27,819 bases of DNA from an uncultured Eubacterium sp. (GCA_900542875.1 UQPH01000020.1:1-27819), one strand, 5' to 3'. Positions 14,890 to 23,062 are shown, counted from the stretch's first letter. Notes: generated from the letters alone by a model not told the origin. Program-made: numbers and translations.

Positions 14890-15707
14890 TGAGCGGAAAA
14901 TTATATGTAGTCGGTACGCCGATAGGTAATTTGGGCGACTTTTCTCCTCGTGCGGTCGAAACGCTGGGCGCAGTCGATTTCATTGCGGCAGAGGATACGA
15001 GAGTTACGCTGAAACTGCTTAATCATTTCGGCATAAAAAAAGAGATGATAAGCTACTTTGAACATAATAAGAATTCTAAGGGCGATGTGATTGTTTCACG
15101 CTTGCTCGGCGGCGAAAATTGTGCGATTTGTACCGACGCAGGTATGCCTGCAATCAGCGACCCGGGTGAAGATTTGGTCAGAGAATGTATCGAAAACGGC
15201 ATAGATGTCGAGAGTATTCCCGGACCCACAGCATTTGCAACGGCGCTTGCCATTTCGGGTATGCCGTCAAGACGATTTACATTTGAGGGCTTTTTGAGTG
15301 CAGACAAAAAGGAGCGTAAGGCTCAACTTGCGGAACTTACAAACGAAAAAAGAACAATGGTCTTTTATGAAGCACCGCATAAACTGTCTGCGACTCTTGA
15401 CGATATGTGTAGTGCTTTCGGCGACAGAGAAGTTGCGGTGGTTAAGGAAATAACGAAACTTCACGAGAGTGTTATGAAAACTACTCTTTTTAAGGCGTCG
15501 GAACATTATAAAACGGAAAAACCCAAGGGCGAGTTTGTAATTATCGTCGGCGGCAAGAGTGAGCAAGAAGAGGAAATTACCTTTGAAAAGGCAGTCGAAA
15601 TGGCTCGTTCGCTTATGCAAAGCGGTATGAGTGTCAGCTTTGCCGCAAAAGAAATCGCAAATTCAACCCCTTACAAAAAGGGTGATATATATAAGGCACT
15701 GCTATGA
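14889..15707 (+). CDS. rsmI: 16S rRNA (cytidine-1402-2'-O)-methyltransferase
   Basis: A 272-residue member of the tetrapyrrole methylase superfamily that 2'-O-methylates C1402 in the 16S rRNA decoding centre. Motifs in order: VGTPIGNLGDFSPRA near the N-terminus, AEDTR, DAGMPAISDPG, PGPTAFATALAISGMP, and EAPHKL in the second half. Length is typical. It overlaps the methyltransferase gene before it by one base and the radical SAM gene after it by four (ATGA), implying translational coupling. Confidence 0.95.
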   Translation: MSGKLYVVGTPIGNLGDFSPRAVETLGAVDFIAAEDTRVTLKLLNHFGIKKEMISYFEHNKNSKGDVIVSRLLGGENCAICTDAGMPAISDPGEDLVRECIENGIDVESIPGPTAFATALAISGMPSRRFTFEGFLSADKKERKAQLAELTNEKRTMVFYEAPHKLSATLDDMCSAFGDREVAVVKEITKLHESVMKTTLFKASEHYKTEKPKGEFVIIVGGKSEQEEEITFEKAVEMARSLMQSGMSVSFAAKEIANSTPYKKGDIYKALL

Positions 15708-16579
15708 TATGTAATCAATGTCCGAGAAAATGTAATGTTGACAGAACAAGAACAGCAGGTTATTGCAAAAGTCCCGAAGAATTCAGACTGTCCCGTGCGG
15801 CACTCCATTTTTGGGAAGAACCTTGCATAAGCGGAAAGAACGGCAGCGGAGCGGTTTTCTTTTCGGGGTGTAATCTCGGTTGTCTGTTTTGCCAAAATTA
15901 TGAAATCAGCCATGAAAATAAGGGTATGACCGTCAGTGACGACGGACTTATAAAGATATTTGAAAATCTGATTGAGCAGGGCGCAAATAATATCAATCTT
16001 GTAAATCCTACGCATTATGCCGTGCAACTTGCAACGCTGCTGAAAAAGTATAAGCCGTCCGTGCCGGTGGTGTATAATTCCTCAGGTTATGAGAGTACCG
16101 AAACGCTTAAAATGCTTGACGGTTTAGTGGATATATACCTGCCCGACTTTAAGTATATAAGAAACGATAAGGCGCTTAAATACAGCAGGGCAGAGGATTA
16201 TCCCGAGGTTGCAATGCGTGCTTTGGAAGAAATGTACCTCCAAAGGGGAAAAGCGGAATTTGACGAAAACGGCATTATGAAAAAGGGTATGATAATTCGT
16301 CATCTTATTTTGCCGTCAAATACAAATTCGTCGCTTAAAATACTCGATTTCATAAACGAGAAATTTCCAAATGCATATGTTTCTTTAATGGCACAGTATA
16401 CTCCGTGCAACGATTTATCTGCTGTACCCGAATTGGACAGAAAAATTACCGAGAGAGAATACAATAAGGTTGTTGATTATGCCTTAAACCTCGGTATGGA
16501 TAAAATCTTTATTCAGTCCGGCGAATCTGCTGATGAAAAATTTATTCCCGATTTTGATTTTACCGGGATAATAAAATAA
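15704..16579 (+). CDS. PflX-like radical SAM protein (COG1313 type)
   Basis: A 291-residue radical SAM protein related to pyruvate formate-lyase activating enzymes. The cluster motif C-x3-C-x2-C is at Cys56, Cys60 and Cys63 (SGCNLGCLFCQN). Before it, Cys3, Cys6, Cys10 and Cys21 (C-x2-C-x3-C-x10-C) look like a second metal or Fe-S site, as in the uncharacterised PflX group. The later segments V-Y-N-S-S-G-Y and Y-L-P-D-F-K-Y fit the partial TIM barrel. The substrate is unknown; the label 'pyruvate formate-lyase activating' in databases is only by similarity. It overlaps rsmI by 4 bases, so a role linked to RNA or protein modification is possible but not shown. Confidence 0.88.
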   Translation: MICNQCPRKCNVDRTRTAGYCKSPEEFRLSRAALHFWEEPCISGKNGSGAVFFSGCNLGCLFCQNYEISHENKGMTVSDDGLIKIFENLIEQGANNINLVNPTHYAVQLATLLKKYKPSVPVVYNSSGYESTETLKMLDGLVDIYLPDFKYIRNDKALKYSRAEDYPEVAMRALEEMYLQRGKAEFDENGIMKKGMIIRHLILPSNTNSSLKILDFINEKFPNAYVSLMAQYTPCNDLSAVPELDRKITEREYNKVVDYALNLGMDKIFIQSGESADEKFIPDFDFTGIIK

Positions 16580-16603
16580 ATGTTTTAGAGAAGAGGATGT
16601 ATG

Positions 16604-17053
16604 ATGAAAAAATTTTTTAGGGAATTCAGACAGTTTATTTCTAAGGGCAATGTGCTGGATTTGGCTGTCGGTGTTATCATAGGCGGTGCGTTCAGTTCTG
16701 TCGTAAAAGGTCTTACCGATAACATTATTCAGCCGTTGCTTAACTGTATCGGAGGTGCGGAGGTTCAGGGCAAAATTCGCCTTTTCGGCACGGATAACTA
16801 TATTGATTACGGTGCGTTCATTTCCTCCGTTATCAACTTTTTGATTATGGCATTCGTTATATTTGTCATCATTAAGTTTGTAAACAAGGCTGAAGAAGCC
16901 GCAATGAAACTTGCAAATAAAAACAAGCCGGAGGAAACTCCCGTTGTGACAACAAAGATTTGTCCATTTTGCAAGAGTGAAATCGCAATAGAAGCAATAA
17001 GATGTCCGCATTGCACTTCAATGCTCGACGAAAAGGAAAAAGATGTACAATAA
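16604..17053 (+). CDS. mscL: Large-conductance mechanosensitive channel with C-terminal zinc ribbon
   Basis: A 149-residue pentameric membrane channel that releases solutes under hypo-osmotic stress. The N-terminal amphipathic start and first helix (F-I-S-K-G-N-V-L-D-L-A-V-G-V-I-I-G) and the second membrane helix (about residues 67-90) are typical. Unusually, after the second helix a zinc ribbon is added: C-P-F-C, ten residues, C-P-H-C (about 124-140). ATG 16604 is preferred to ATG 16601 because of spacing from the GAGG site at 16593-16596. The last bases overlap tatD by 11. The fused ribbon could mediate protein or nucleic-acid contacts on the cytoplasmic side; its role is unknown. Confidence 0.92.
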   Translation: MKKFFREFRQFISKGNVLDLAVGVIIGGAFSSVVKGLTDNIIQPLLNCIGGAEVQGKIRLFGTDNYIDYGAFISSVINFLIMAFVIFVIIKFVNKAEEAAMKLANKNKPEETPVVTTKICPFCKSEIAIEAIRCPHCTSMLDEKEKDVQ

Positions 17054-17807
17054 TATATTTGATACTCATTCGCATTATGACGATGATAAATTTGATAAGG
17101 ACAGGTTTTCGCTTCTTTCCGGATTAAAGGAAAAGGGTGTGTGTGCCGTAGTCAGTTGCGGCTGTGATATTCAAAGCAGTAAGTTTAATAAACTCTTGTC
17201 TGAAAAATTTGATGACTTTTATTTTGCCGCAGGCTTTCATCCCGAAAATTTAGAGGGTGCCGCTCTTGATGATTTGGACGGTATCCGTGAACTTTTGGCT
17301 GATGAAAAATGCGTTGCCGTGGGCGAAATCGGGCTTGATTATCACTGGATGGCATCAACTAAGCAAAAGCAAAAAGATTTTTTTGTCTCACAAATTGAAA
17401 TTGCAAAAGAACTTGATATGCCTGTCATAGTGCATGACAGAGAGGCACACGGCGATACTCTGGATATTCTAAAAAAGACTGCCCCTAAGGGCGTTGTTCA
17501 CTGCTTTTCGGGCTCTAAGGAGATGGCAAAAGAGATAATAAAACTTGGTATGTATATCGGTCTTAACGGAGTTGCCACCTTTAAGAATGCAAGAAAGAGC
17601 CTTGAGGTTGTGCGTGAAATTCCGCTCGAGCGGCTTTTGCTCGAAACCGATTGTCCGTATCTTGCGCCCGAACCGCATAGGGGAGAACGCAACGATTCGT
17701 CGTATATTCCGTTCATTGCAGAAAAAATCGGCGAGGTGCTTGGCGAATCGACACAGACGATTTTGGACATCACCTGCGAAAACGCACACAGAATGTATAA
17801 TATATAA
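17043..17807 (+). CDS. tatD: TatD family metal-dependent hydrolase (DNase)
   Basis: A 254-residue TIM-barrel metallohydrolase of the TatD/YcfH family, associated with 3'-5' DNase activity and DNA repair. Metal ligands are visible in order: D-T-H-S-H (His9, His11), GEIGLDYH (Glu), PVIVHDREAH, VVHCFSG, and LLLETDCPYLAP (Asp). An AAGGAAAA-type site lies inside the end of mscL, and the start overlaps mscL by 11 bases. It is the last gene of the five-gene operon, followed by a very stable hairpin about 100 bases on. Confidence 0.93.
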   Translation: MYNNIFDTHSHYDDDKFDKDRFSLLSGLKEKGVCAVVSCGCDIQSSKFNKLLSEKFDDFYFAAGFHPENLEGAALDDLDGIRELLADEKCVAVGEIGLDYHWMASTKQKQKDFFVSQIEIAKELDMPVIVHDREAHGDTLDILKKTAPKGVVHCFSGSKEMAKEIIKLGMYIGLNGVATFKNARKSLEVVREIPLERLLLETDCPYLAPEPHRGERNDSSYIPFIAEKIGEVLGESTQTILDITCENAHRMYNI

Positions 17808-17904
17808 GAAAAGTCCTGAACCACGCCAAATGACAGACTAATTATTTACTGTTTTTGTTTTATGTAAATAGAGTGAGTATAACAAATAATATCCGAAAGA
17901 ATTA

Positions 17905-17939
17905 AAATGAGCCGTAGGTATCGAACCTACGGCTCATTT
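17905..17939. terminator. Bidirectional terminator with perfect 15-bp stem
   Basis: AAATGAGCCGTAGGT (17905-17919) pairs perfectly with ACCTACGGCTCATTT (17925-17939) around an ATCGA loop. T-rich sequence follows on the plus side and TTTTAATT on the minus side. It ends the tatD operon and the converging spoIIE-side transcript. Read on the minus strand, the loop region GGTTCGATACC resembles a tRNA T-arm, but no tRNA surrounds it. Confidence 0.85.
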
Positions 17940-18020
17940 AGCGTTTTTCGTTTTTTGCTCACAAGCGGTACCACCGTACAGCAAAGTTCGCAAGAAAACG
18001 AAATTCAGAATTTTTCTCAA
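17934..18020 (-). CDS. Possible 28-residue small ORF downstream of the SIS gene
   Basis: After the SIS gene on the minus strand, an AAGGAG site (18028-18023) is followed by TTG 18020, opening a 28-codon frame that ends with TGA 17936-17934 inside the terminator stem. The peptide has a basic hydrophobic N-terminal half (R-K-I-L-N-F-V-F-L-R-T-L-L) and a Y-G-G-T-A-C turn. Against it: the site is only 2 bases from TTG, no ATG is present and I know no homologue. The same DNA contains a T-box-like string (see the rejected list). Confidence 0.25.
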   Translation of the reverse strand: MRKILNFVFLRTLLYGGTACEQKTKNAK

Positions 18021-18058
18021 CACTCCTTCTTATTTATTTTTTAGCGATAGGAGTCTTT

Positions 18059-19096
18059 TTATTTTTTGTCATTTTTGTCATTAATGCAGGAAAGAGTTTT
18101 ATAAAGTGCACCGGTTACTGTTATTGTGTTAAACAGCGGTATGCTGTCCTCAACGGTCACTATGCCGTCTTTGAGATTGCATTCCTGCGCTATGCTCTCG
18201 GTAGTAAAAATAAGCGTGCTCGAATAAAGCGATTTTATTTTATTTACCTGCATATTTATCAATGCGGCGTTTGCGTTGTTTGTAATAATCGGTACGATTA
18301 GGGTGCTCTCTGAGTTTACGGAATTTTCCCTGATGTCGTATATGGGCAGTGAATATGCTTTTATACCGCCGTAAATTCTAAAGCATTCGCTGATTTCTCT
18401 TGCAGATGCTTCATCGCTTGCGTAGCCGCAAAAGATAATGTCCGAAAACGAGGTCATATAATCGGCTGCCTCCTCGAGTGCTTTTTTGCCATGAGAGGAA
18501 AAGGAAAGTTTTCCCGACAGCATTTCGGCGAGTTTCAGCGTAACGCTTATGTTCAGTTTCGGCATGGTTCCGAGTTTGCCGCCAAAGTAGACCGACAGCA
18601 GAGAAAGCAGAAAATACTCTTCGCAAAAGCCGCAAATACTGTCTGCGTATTCGCTCAGCGGAATAACGCTTTTGCACATTTTGTAAAGCGTGCTTTCCTC
18701 GGGTGCTACGGCGATAACCTTTGCACCGTTTTTTATCGCTCTTTTTGCCGCAAAAACAGTGTCCGTATCCTCACCGCTTTTTGAACAGGCTATTATCAGA
18801 GTGTCCTTTGCGGGTATGCCTCTTGTATTCATCAAAAGTTGAGAATGAACGGATACGGTCGGTATGTCGCAAAGAAGTTCGGTGTTGTATGCCGCCGCTT
18901 CCGATGCACAGTACGACGAGGAGTCACCTGTGAGTATTATCATTTTTAACCCCTGCAAATAACTTTTGCCGATTTTAATTTGGGAGAATTTCAACTTTTC
19001 CTTTTGGGTTGAATTTTCCAGAGCGGCTTTTATCATCAACGGCAGATCGTCTATGTCCTGATTCAAAATTTCATTTTGATTAAAAACTTCGTTCAT
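18059..19096 (-). CDS. Double-SIS-domain sugar-phosphate isomerase-like protein (GlmS/AgaS type)
   Basis: A 345-residue cytoplasmic protein with two SIS domains, about residues 40-170 and 195-330, resembling the isomerase half of GlmS without the glutaminase half. Domain one shows the T-G-D-S-S-S-Y phosphate-binding turn and S-K-S-G-E-D-T-D-T, equivalent to the S-x-S-G-E-T-x-D-T loop. The GlmS segment A-S-T-K-A with the catalytic lysine is not present in the equivalent place (C-G-F-C-E-E-Y-F), so it is not simply GlmS; a fructosamine or amino-sugar isomerase/deglycase, or a regulatory sugar-phosphate binder, is possible. ATG 19096 is chosen because AAAGGA lies 7 bases before it; the in-frame ATG 19120 has no site. 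It overlaps the 3' end of spoIIE by 17 bases, so the two are coupled. Confidence 0.8.
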   Translation of the reverse strand: MNEVFNQNEILNQDIDDLPLMIKAALENSTQKEKLKFSQIKIGKSYLQGLKMIILTGDSSSYCASEAAAYNTELLCDIPTVSVHSQLLMNTRGIPAKDTLIIACSKSGEDTDTVFAAKRAIKNGAKVIAVAPEESTLYKMCKSVIPLSEYADSICGFCEEYFLLSLLSVYFGGKLGTMPKLNISVTLKLAEMLSGKLSFSSHGKKALEEAADYMTSFSDIIFCGYASDEASAREISECFRIYGGIKAYSLPIYDIRENSVNSESTLIVPIITNNANAALINMQVNKIKSLYSSTLIFTTESIAQECNLKDGIVTVEDSIPLFNTITVTGALYKTLSCINDKNDKK

Positions 19097-21209
19097 TTTG
19101 GTTCCTTTCAAGTTTTGCATATATTACACTCATATCGTCACGCTTAATGCTCTCTGTCGCTTTAAGTGCACTTTTGAGTATGTAGTCGGCAGTATTTTGA
19201 ATACCGTACGGCGATTCGGCAAAAACCCTGTTCAGCCACTCTTCGCCGAGGTCGGTAATGCCGTCGCTCATCATTATTATGCTGTCATTCGGGCTTAGCA
19301 CCGCAGTTCGTTTTGCAAACTCAATACCTCTGAGTATTCCTGCCGGCATAGAGGATAATTCGCATTTGTTGAGCACTCCGTTTTTTACTATGTAACTTGA
19401 CGGTGCTCCTGCCTTAAATAGTTCGCATTTTCCTGTAAAAAGGTCTATGTTTGCTATGTCAAGAGTTGCAAGACTTTCGTCGTTTGACTTAATGAGCAGG
19501 GCTGAATTCACTATTTTGAGTGCGGAATCAAATCCGAAACCTGCATTAATCAGCCGTGATATAAGACCTGCGCCCATTGCTCCGTCAAGTGCCGCTCGTG
19601 AGCCTTTTCCCATCCCGTCGCTTATTATGAGAATGGAATGACCCTTGCCGTCATTCAGTGTCTTTACCGTATCGCCGCACAGTTTTCCCTCGGCACTGTA
19701 TTGAGCAAATCCGATTTGCAGCGAGTAGTTTGGTCTTTCCGTAAACGAGAGCATTGTGCCCGTTTTGAAGTTTGTTATTCTGCCCGAGTCGAAATATCTG
19801 TTGCAGATTTTTCCTATGCCGTCTTGTATGGCGGTGCTCGATAAATTTTTGCTTTCGCCGTTTAGCAGTATTTCAACCCTCATTCTTGAATACTTGTCTA
19901 CTATTGCGGAAATATCGGTGGGGTATATTTCGTACTGAGCGAGCAGTCTGCGTATTTTTTCTCCTGCTTCGGAGTCGAACATTTCAGCGTCGTTGAATTC
20001 GTTTGCAAGGTCACATAGCATTCCCGATATTGAATAAAATTGGTCGGAGGCGACCATTCGTATCTGGTTCGTCTTTTCGAGTATAATCTCGTTTCGTATA
20101 TATTCTTCCTCACTCATTGTGTCCTTTTTTGCCTCGTTGTTTTTGCGGCTGACTTCGTTTATTTTTTCTCTCACCTGGTCTACGCTTTCGCTCACAGCCG
20201 CCATGGCAGAGGAGGCAAATCTCAGTTTGAGTACCAGATTTTGCCTCAATGTTCCGTCGGGTGCTGTGTTTCTTCCGCTGTCAAAGAAATCCTCGAGTCT
20301 GTTGCACACAATGCTCGGCATCAGCAAAAATATGCCCACTCCGATAAGACTGTTTACAAAAAGCGGCAACCCTGTTTCCTCACCTGCCACAACCGATAAA
20401 AATGCGATTGCCGCTGTGTAAATCAGGGAACAGCCGAGAGATGCAAAAGACGAAAACACACAGCATACAAGCACCCCTATGCTCATTGCACCGCATAAGA
20501 TAAAGGCGTCACCGCTCCCTGCGCCGAGCATAAATCCTGTGCATATCGAGAGAATCAGTCCCCATCTCATTCCGCCGAAGCGTGCAGCCAATAGGACCGC
20601 TCCCACAGCCAAAGCACGAAACGGATATATTATTCCTATATTCAACCTTCCTGCCGTGATGAAGAGTGTCGAGAGCGAAATCATCATACATACCATCGTA
20701 TCAAACGGCAACGCTCTGAATCTGAGATTGCGAAAATCGGCGTTCATACTCTTAAAGTAGAAATACGAAAACGCCGCACAAGCCGTCATTTGTGCGATTA
20801 TTATAAGCAGTCTTTCGCCGAGCATACCCGCTCTTGCGCTGACAAATAAATCGGCAGCCGTGATTGAAGCACCGGATATACACATTAAGCCTACGGCTTT
20901 TTCCGATATGTCGAGCATATCAAATATAAATGCGCCTATTCCGGTTATCACCACGGCGGCAAAATATCCTCCGCTTTGTGCCGTTAAACCGTCTGTCATA
21001 TAGCCGAGTATTGCCCCTGCCGATGAAAAAATAATGTTCTGCTTTTTTGATACCGAAACGAAAGCAACGCCGAACGGCTTTATTCCGTCGGACACCTCGC
21101 TCATACCCAGAATAAATCCTGCCGCAAGGTGCAAAAGGCAGACGATTACATTTTTTATCGGTTTTTTCAGTTGGGCAAAACTGATTTTTTCTTTTTCTTT
21201 AACGCTCAT
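19080..21209 (-). CDS. spoIIE: Stage II sporulation protein E, PP2C-type phosphatase
   Basis: A 709-residue polytopic membrane phosphatase that, in known sporulators, dephosphorylates SpoIIAA to release sigma-F in the forespore and helps place the polar septum. The N-terminal third (about 15-320) is a series of roughly ten membrane helices; a central cytoplasmic region follows; the C-terminal PPM/PP2C domain (about 490-700) has I-I-S-D-G-M-G-K-G-S-R-A with metal ligand Asp531, F-K-A-G-A-P-S-S-Y and M-M-S-D-G-I-T-D. It is shorter than the Bacillus protein (827), mainly in the soluble linker, as is common in Clostridia. AGAGG precedes the start. Its presence implies the organism is, or recently was, an endospore former. 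Confidence 0.95.
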   Translation of the reverse strand: MSVKEKEKISFAQLKKPIKNVIVCLLHLAAGFILGMSEVSDGIKPFGVAFVSVSKKQNIIFSSAGAILGYMTDGLTAQSGGYFAAVVITGIGAFIFDMLDISEKAVGLMCISGASITAADLFVSARAGMLGERLLIIIAQMTACAAFSYFYFKSMNADFRNLRFRALPFDTMVCMMISLSTLFITAGRLNIGIIYPFRALAVGAVLLAARFGGMRWGLILSICTGFMLGAGSGDAFILCGAMSIGVLVCCVFSSFASLGCSLIYTAAIAFLSVVAGEETGLPLFVNSLIGVGIFLLMPSIVCNRLEDFFDSGRNTAPDGTLRQNLVLKLRFASSAMAAVSESVDQVREKINEVSRKNNEAKKDTMSEEEYIRNEIILEKTNQIRMVASDQFYSISGMLCDLANEFNDAEMFDSEAGEKIRRLLAQYEIYPTDISAIVDKYSRMRVEILLNGESKNLSSTAIQDGIGKICNRYFDSGRITNFKTGTMLSFTERPNYSLQIGFAQYSAEGKLCGDTVKTLNDGKGHSILIISDGMGKGSRAALDGAMGAGLISRLINAGFGFDSALKIVNSALLIKSNDESLATLDIANIDLFTGKCELFKAGAPSSYIVKNGVLNKCELSSMPAGILRGIEFAKRTAVLSPNDSIIMMSDGITDLGEEWLNRVFAESPYGIQNTADYILKSALKATESIKRDDMSVIYAKLERNQNERSF

Positions 21210-21273
21210 TTTTCAGTCCTCTTGAGATTGATTTCAATTAATTATATTTCATATATACTGAAAAATATGTCGC

Positions 21274-21301
21274 ATTATAGCCTATCTGAAGCGGCATACA
21301 A
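21274..21301 (-). promoter_or_regulatory. Candidate spoIIE promoter with near-consensus 0A box
   Basis: On the minus strand TTGTAT (21301-21296), a 16-base spacer and a perfect TATAAT (21279-21274) lie about 65 bases upstream of spoIIE. Directly after the -10 comes TGCGACA (21274-21268), one base from the Spo0A box TTCGACA. Spo0A control of spoIIE is known in Bacillus, where boxes sit farther upstream; here the position is unusual. Confidence 0.45.
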
Positions 21302-21319
21302 TCACCGATTAAAAATAGG

Positions 21320-21348
21320 TTGAAATAATATACTTATTGTGTTAAAAT
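21320..21348 (+). promoter_or_regulatory. Sigma-A promoter of the ABC-F gene
   Basis: TTGAAA (21320-21325), a 17-base spacer and TAAAAT (21343-21348), giving a leader of about 48 bases. That is too short for the long attenuator leaders seen on antibiotic-resistance ABC-F genes. Confidence 0.7.
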
Positions 21349-21402
21349 ACATTGAATTAAAAGAAAAGCATTAAATGTAATGAACAAATTTGAGGTGTTT
21401 GT

Positions 21403-23010
21403 ATGATTTCTGCAAATAATGTTTCGGTGCAGTTCGGTGGACGCTCTCTTTTTGAAAGAGTTAATGTCGCATTTACACCGGGTAACTGCTACGGTATTAT
21501 CGGTGCAAACGGTGCCGGAAAATCAACATTTCTCAAGGTGCTCAGCGGTGACTTGGAGCCGTCAAAGGGTGATATAAGCATCACACCGGGAGAAAGACTT
21601 TCTGTATTAAAGCAGGACCACTTTGCCTATGACGAGTATGAGGTGGTTCGTACAGTTCTTATGGGTAACCCGAGACTGATTGAAATAATGGAAGAAAAGG
21701 ACGCCCTCTATGCTAAAGAGGACTTTAGCGAGGAGGACGGAATTAAGGCGGGCGAACTTGAGGCTGAATTTGCCGATTTGGACGGCTGGAACGCCGAGAG
21801 CGACGCAGAGTTTATGCTCAATAAACTTGGAGTAGGCGACGAATACCATTATCTTAAAATGGCAGAACTTCCGTCTGACCTTAAAGTAAAGGTTCTTCTT
21901 GCACAGGCTCTTTACGGCAATCCCGATATTTTGCTTCTTGACGAGCCTACAAACCACCTTGACCTTACTGCTATAAGCTGGCTTGAAAACTTCCTTTTGG
22001 ATTTTGAAAATACAGTAATTGTTGTATCGCATGACCGTCATTTCCTCAATAAGGTATGTACTCATATTTGTGATGTCGATTACGGTAAGATTACTCTTTA
22101 TACCGGTAACTACGATTTCTGGTACGAATATACCCAGATGCGTCAAAGACAGGCAAGAGACCAAAATAAGAAGAACGAGCAAAAGATTAAAGAACTTCAG
22201 GACTTTATCAACCGTTTCTCCGCAAATGCCGCAAAGTCTAAGCAGGCTACTTCTCGTAAAAAGCAACTTGACGCTCTCGAGATGATTGAAATGCCCGTAT
22301 CCTCACGCCGTTTTCCGTATGTTGACTTTAAGCCTGACAGAGAATGTGGAAATGATTTGCTCAGGGTTGACCACCTTACAAAGACAATAGGCGACCGCAA
22401 GGTGCTTGACGACATCAGTTTTGTTATTCACCCGAGAGAAAAGGTTGCGTTTGTCGGCAGTGATGTTGTTGCAAAGACTACGTTGTTTAAGATTATTATG
22501 GGCGAACTCGAACCCGACGAGGGAAGTTATAAGTGGGGCGTTACAACTTCACAGAGTTATTTTCCGTCCGATAACAGCAAGTATTTTGACGGCGTTGACT
22601 TAACGCTTGTGGATTGGCTCAGACAGTATACAACCGAACAACTTGAGGCAGATATAAGAGGTTGGCTTGGCAGAATGCTTTTCTCCGGCGATGAGGCACT
22701 TAAAAAGGCTAATGTTCTTTCGGGCGGCGAGCGAGTAAGATGTATGCTTTGCAAGATGATGCTCAGCGGTGCGAATGTGCTTATCTTTGACGAGCCCACA
22801 AATCACCTTGACCTTGAATCCATTGCGGCGCTCAATAACGGACTTATACGTTATCCCGAAACCGTGCTCTTTACTTCTCACGACCATCAATTTGTTGAGA
22901 CGGTTGCGGACAGAATTATTGAGATTTCAGGCAATACCTATATTGACCGTAAGGGAACTTATGACGAATTCCTTTCCACTTTCGATGAGGAACAACTCAA
23001 GCATATGTAA
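21403..23010 (+). CDS. ABC-F family ATPase (YkpA/YbiT-like)
   Basis: A 535-residue soluble protein with two ATP-binding cassettes and no membrane domain; ABC-F proteins act on ribosomes, resolving stalled or idle states. Cassette one: Walker A G-A-N-G-A-G-K-S-T (residues 34-42), Walker B LLLDEPTNHLD, switch VVSHDRHF. The charged interdomain linker (about 240-305) follows, then cassette two with LSGGERVRC, LIFDEPTNHLD and FTSHDHQF. Two motifs deviate: the signature of cassette one reads L-P-S-D-L-K rather than LSGGxK, and Walker A of cassette two reads G-S-D-V-V-A-K-T-T, with Ala before the Lys. The start follows GAGGTG. A housekeeping role is more likely than resistance, given the constitutive-looking promoter and chromosomal context. 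Confidence 0.9.
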   Translation: MISANNVSVQFGGRSLFERVNVAFTPGNCYGIIGANGAGKSTFLKVLSGDLEPSKGDISITPGERLSVLKQDHFAYDEYEVVRTVLMGNPRLIEIMEEKDALYAKEDFSEEDGIKAGELEAEFADLDGWNAESDAEFMLNKLGVGDEYHYLKMAELPSDLKVKVLLAQALYGNPDILLLDEPTNHLDLTAISWLENFLLDFENTVIVVSHDRHFLNKVCTHICDVDYGKITLYTGNYDFWYEYTQMRQRQARDQNKKNEQKIKELQDFINRFSANAAKSKQATSRKKQLDALEMIEMPVSSRRFPYVDFKPDRECGNDLLRVDHLTKTIGDRKVLDDISFVIHPREKVAFVGSDVVAKTTLFKIIMGELEPDEGSYKWGVTTSQSYFPSDNSKYFDGVDLTLVDWLRQYTTEQLEADIRGWLGRMLFSGDEALKKANVLSGGERVRCMLCKMMLSGANVLIFDEPTNHLDLESIAALNNGLIRYPETVLFTSHDHQFVETVADRIIEISGNTYIDRKGTYDEFLSTFDEEQLKHM

Positions 23011-23019
23011 TAAATTAAA

Positions 23020-23054
23020 AGACGCAGTTCATATTTTGAACTGCATCTTTTTTT
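23020..23054. terminator. Bidirectional terminator between ABC-F and XRE genes
   Basis: A 12-bp stem, AGACGCAGTTCA (23020-23031) and TGAACTGCATCT (23037-23048), one mismatch, with a T-run to 23054. A-rich sequence on the other side lets it serve the converging minus-strand gene. Confidence 0.85.
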
Positions 23055-23062
23055 GTTTACGT

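Noticed and set aside
17905..17939. tRNA gene suggested by the T-arm-like GGTTCGATACC on the minus strand
   Set aside because: No acceptor, D- or anticodon arms around it; the 15-bp perfect stem and T-tracts fit a terminator.
17962..17982. T-box riboswitch on the minus strand (GTACGGTGGTACCGC)
   Set aside because: The core differs from AGGGTGGNACCGCG at both ends, there is no room for Stem I between it and the SIS stop codon, and no minus-strand gene follows the terminator.
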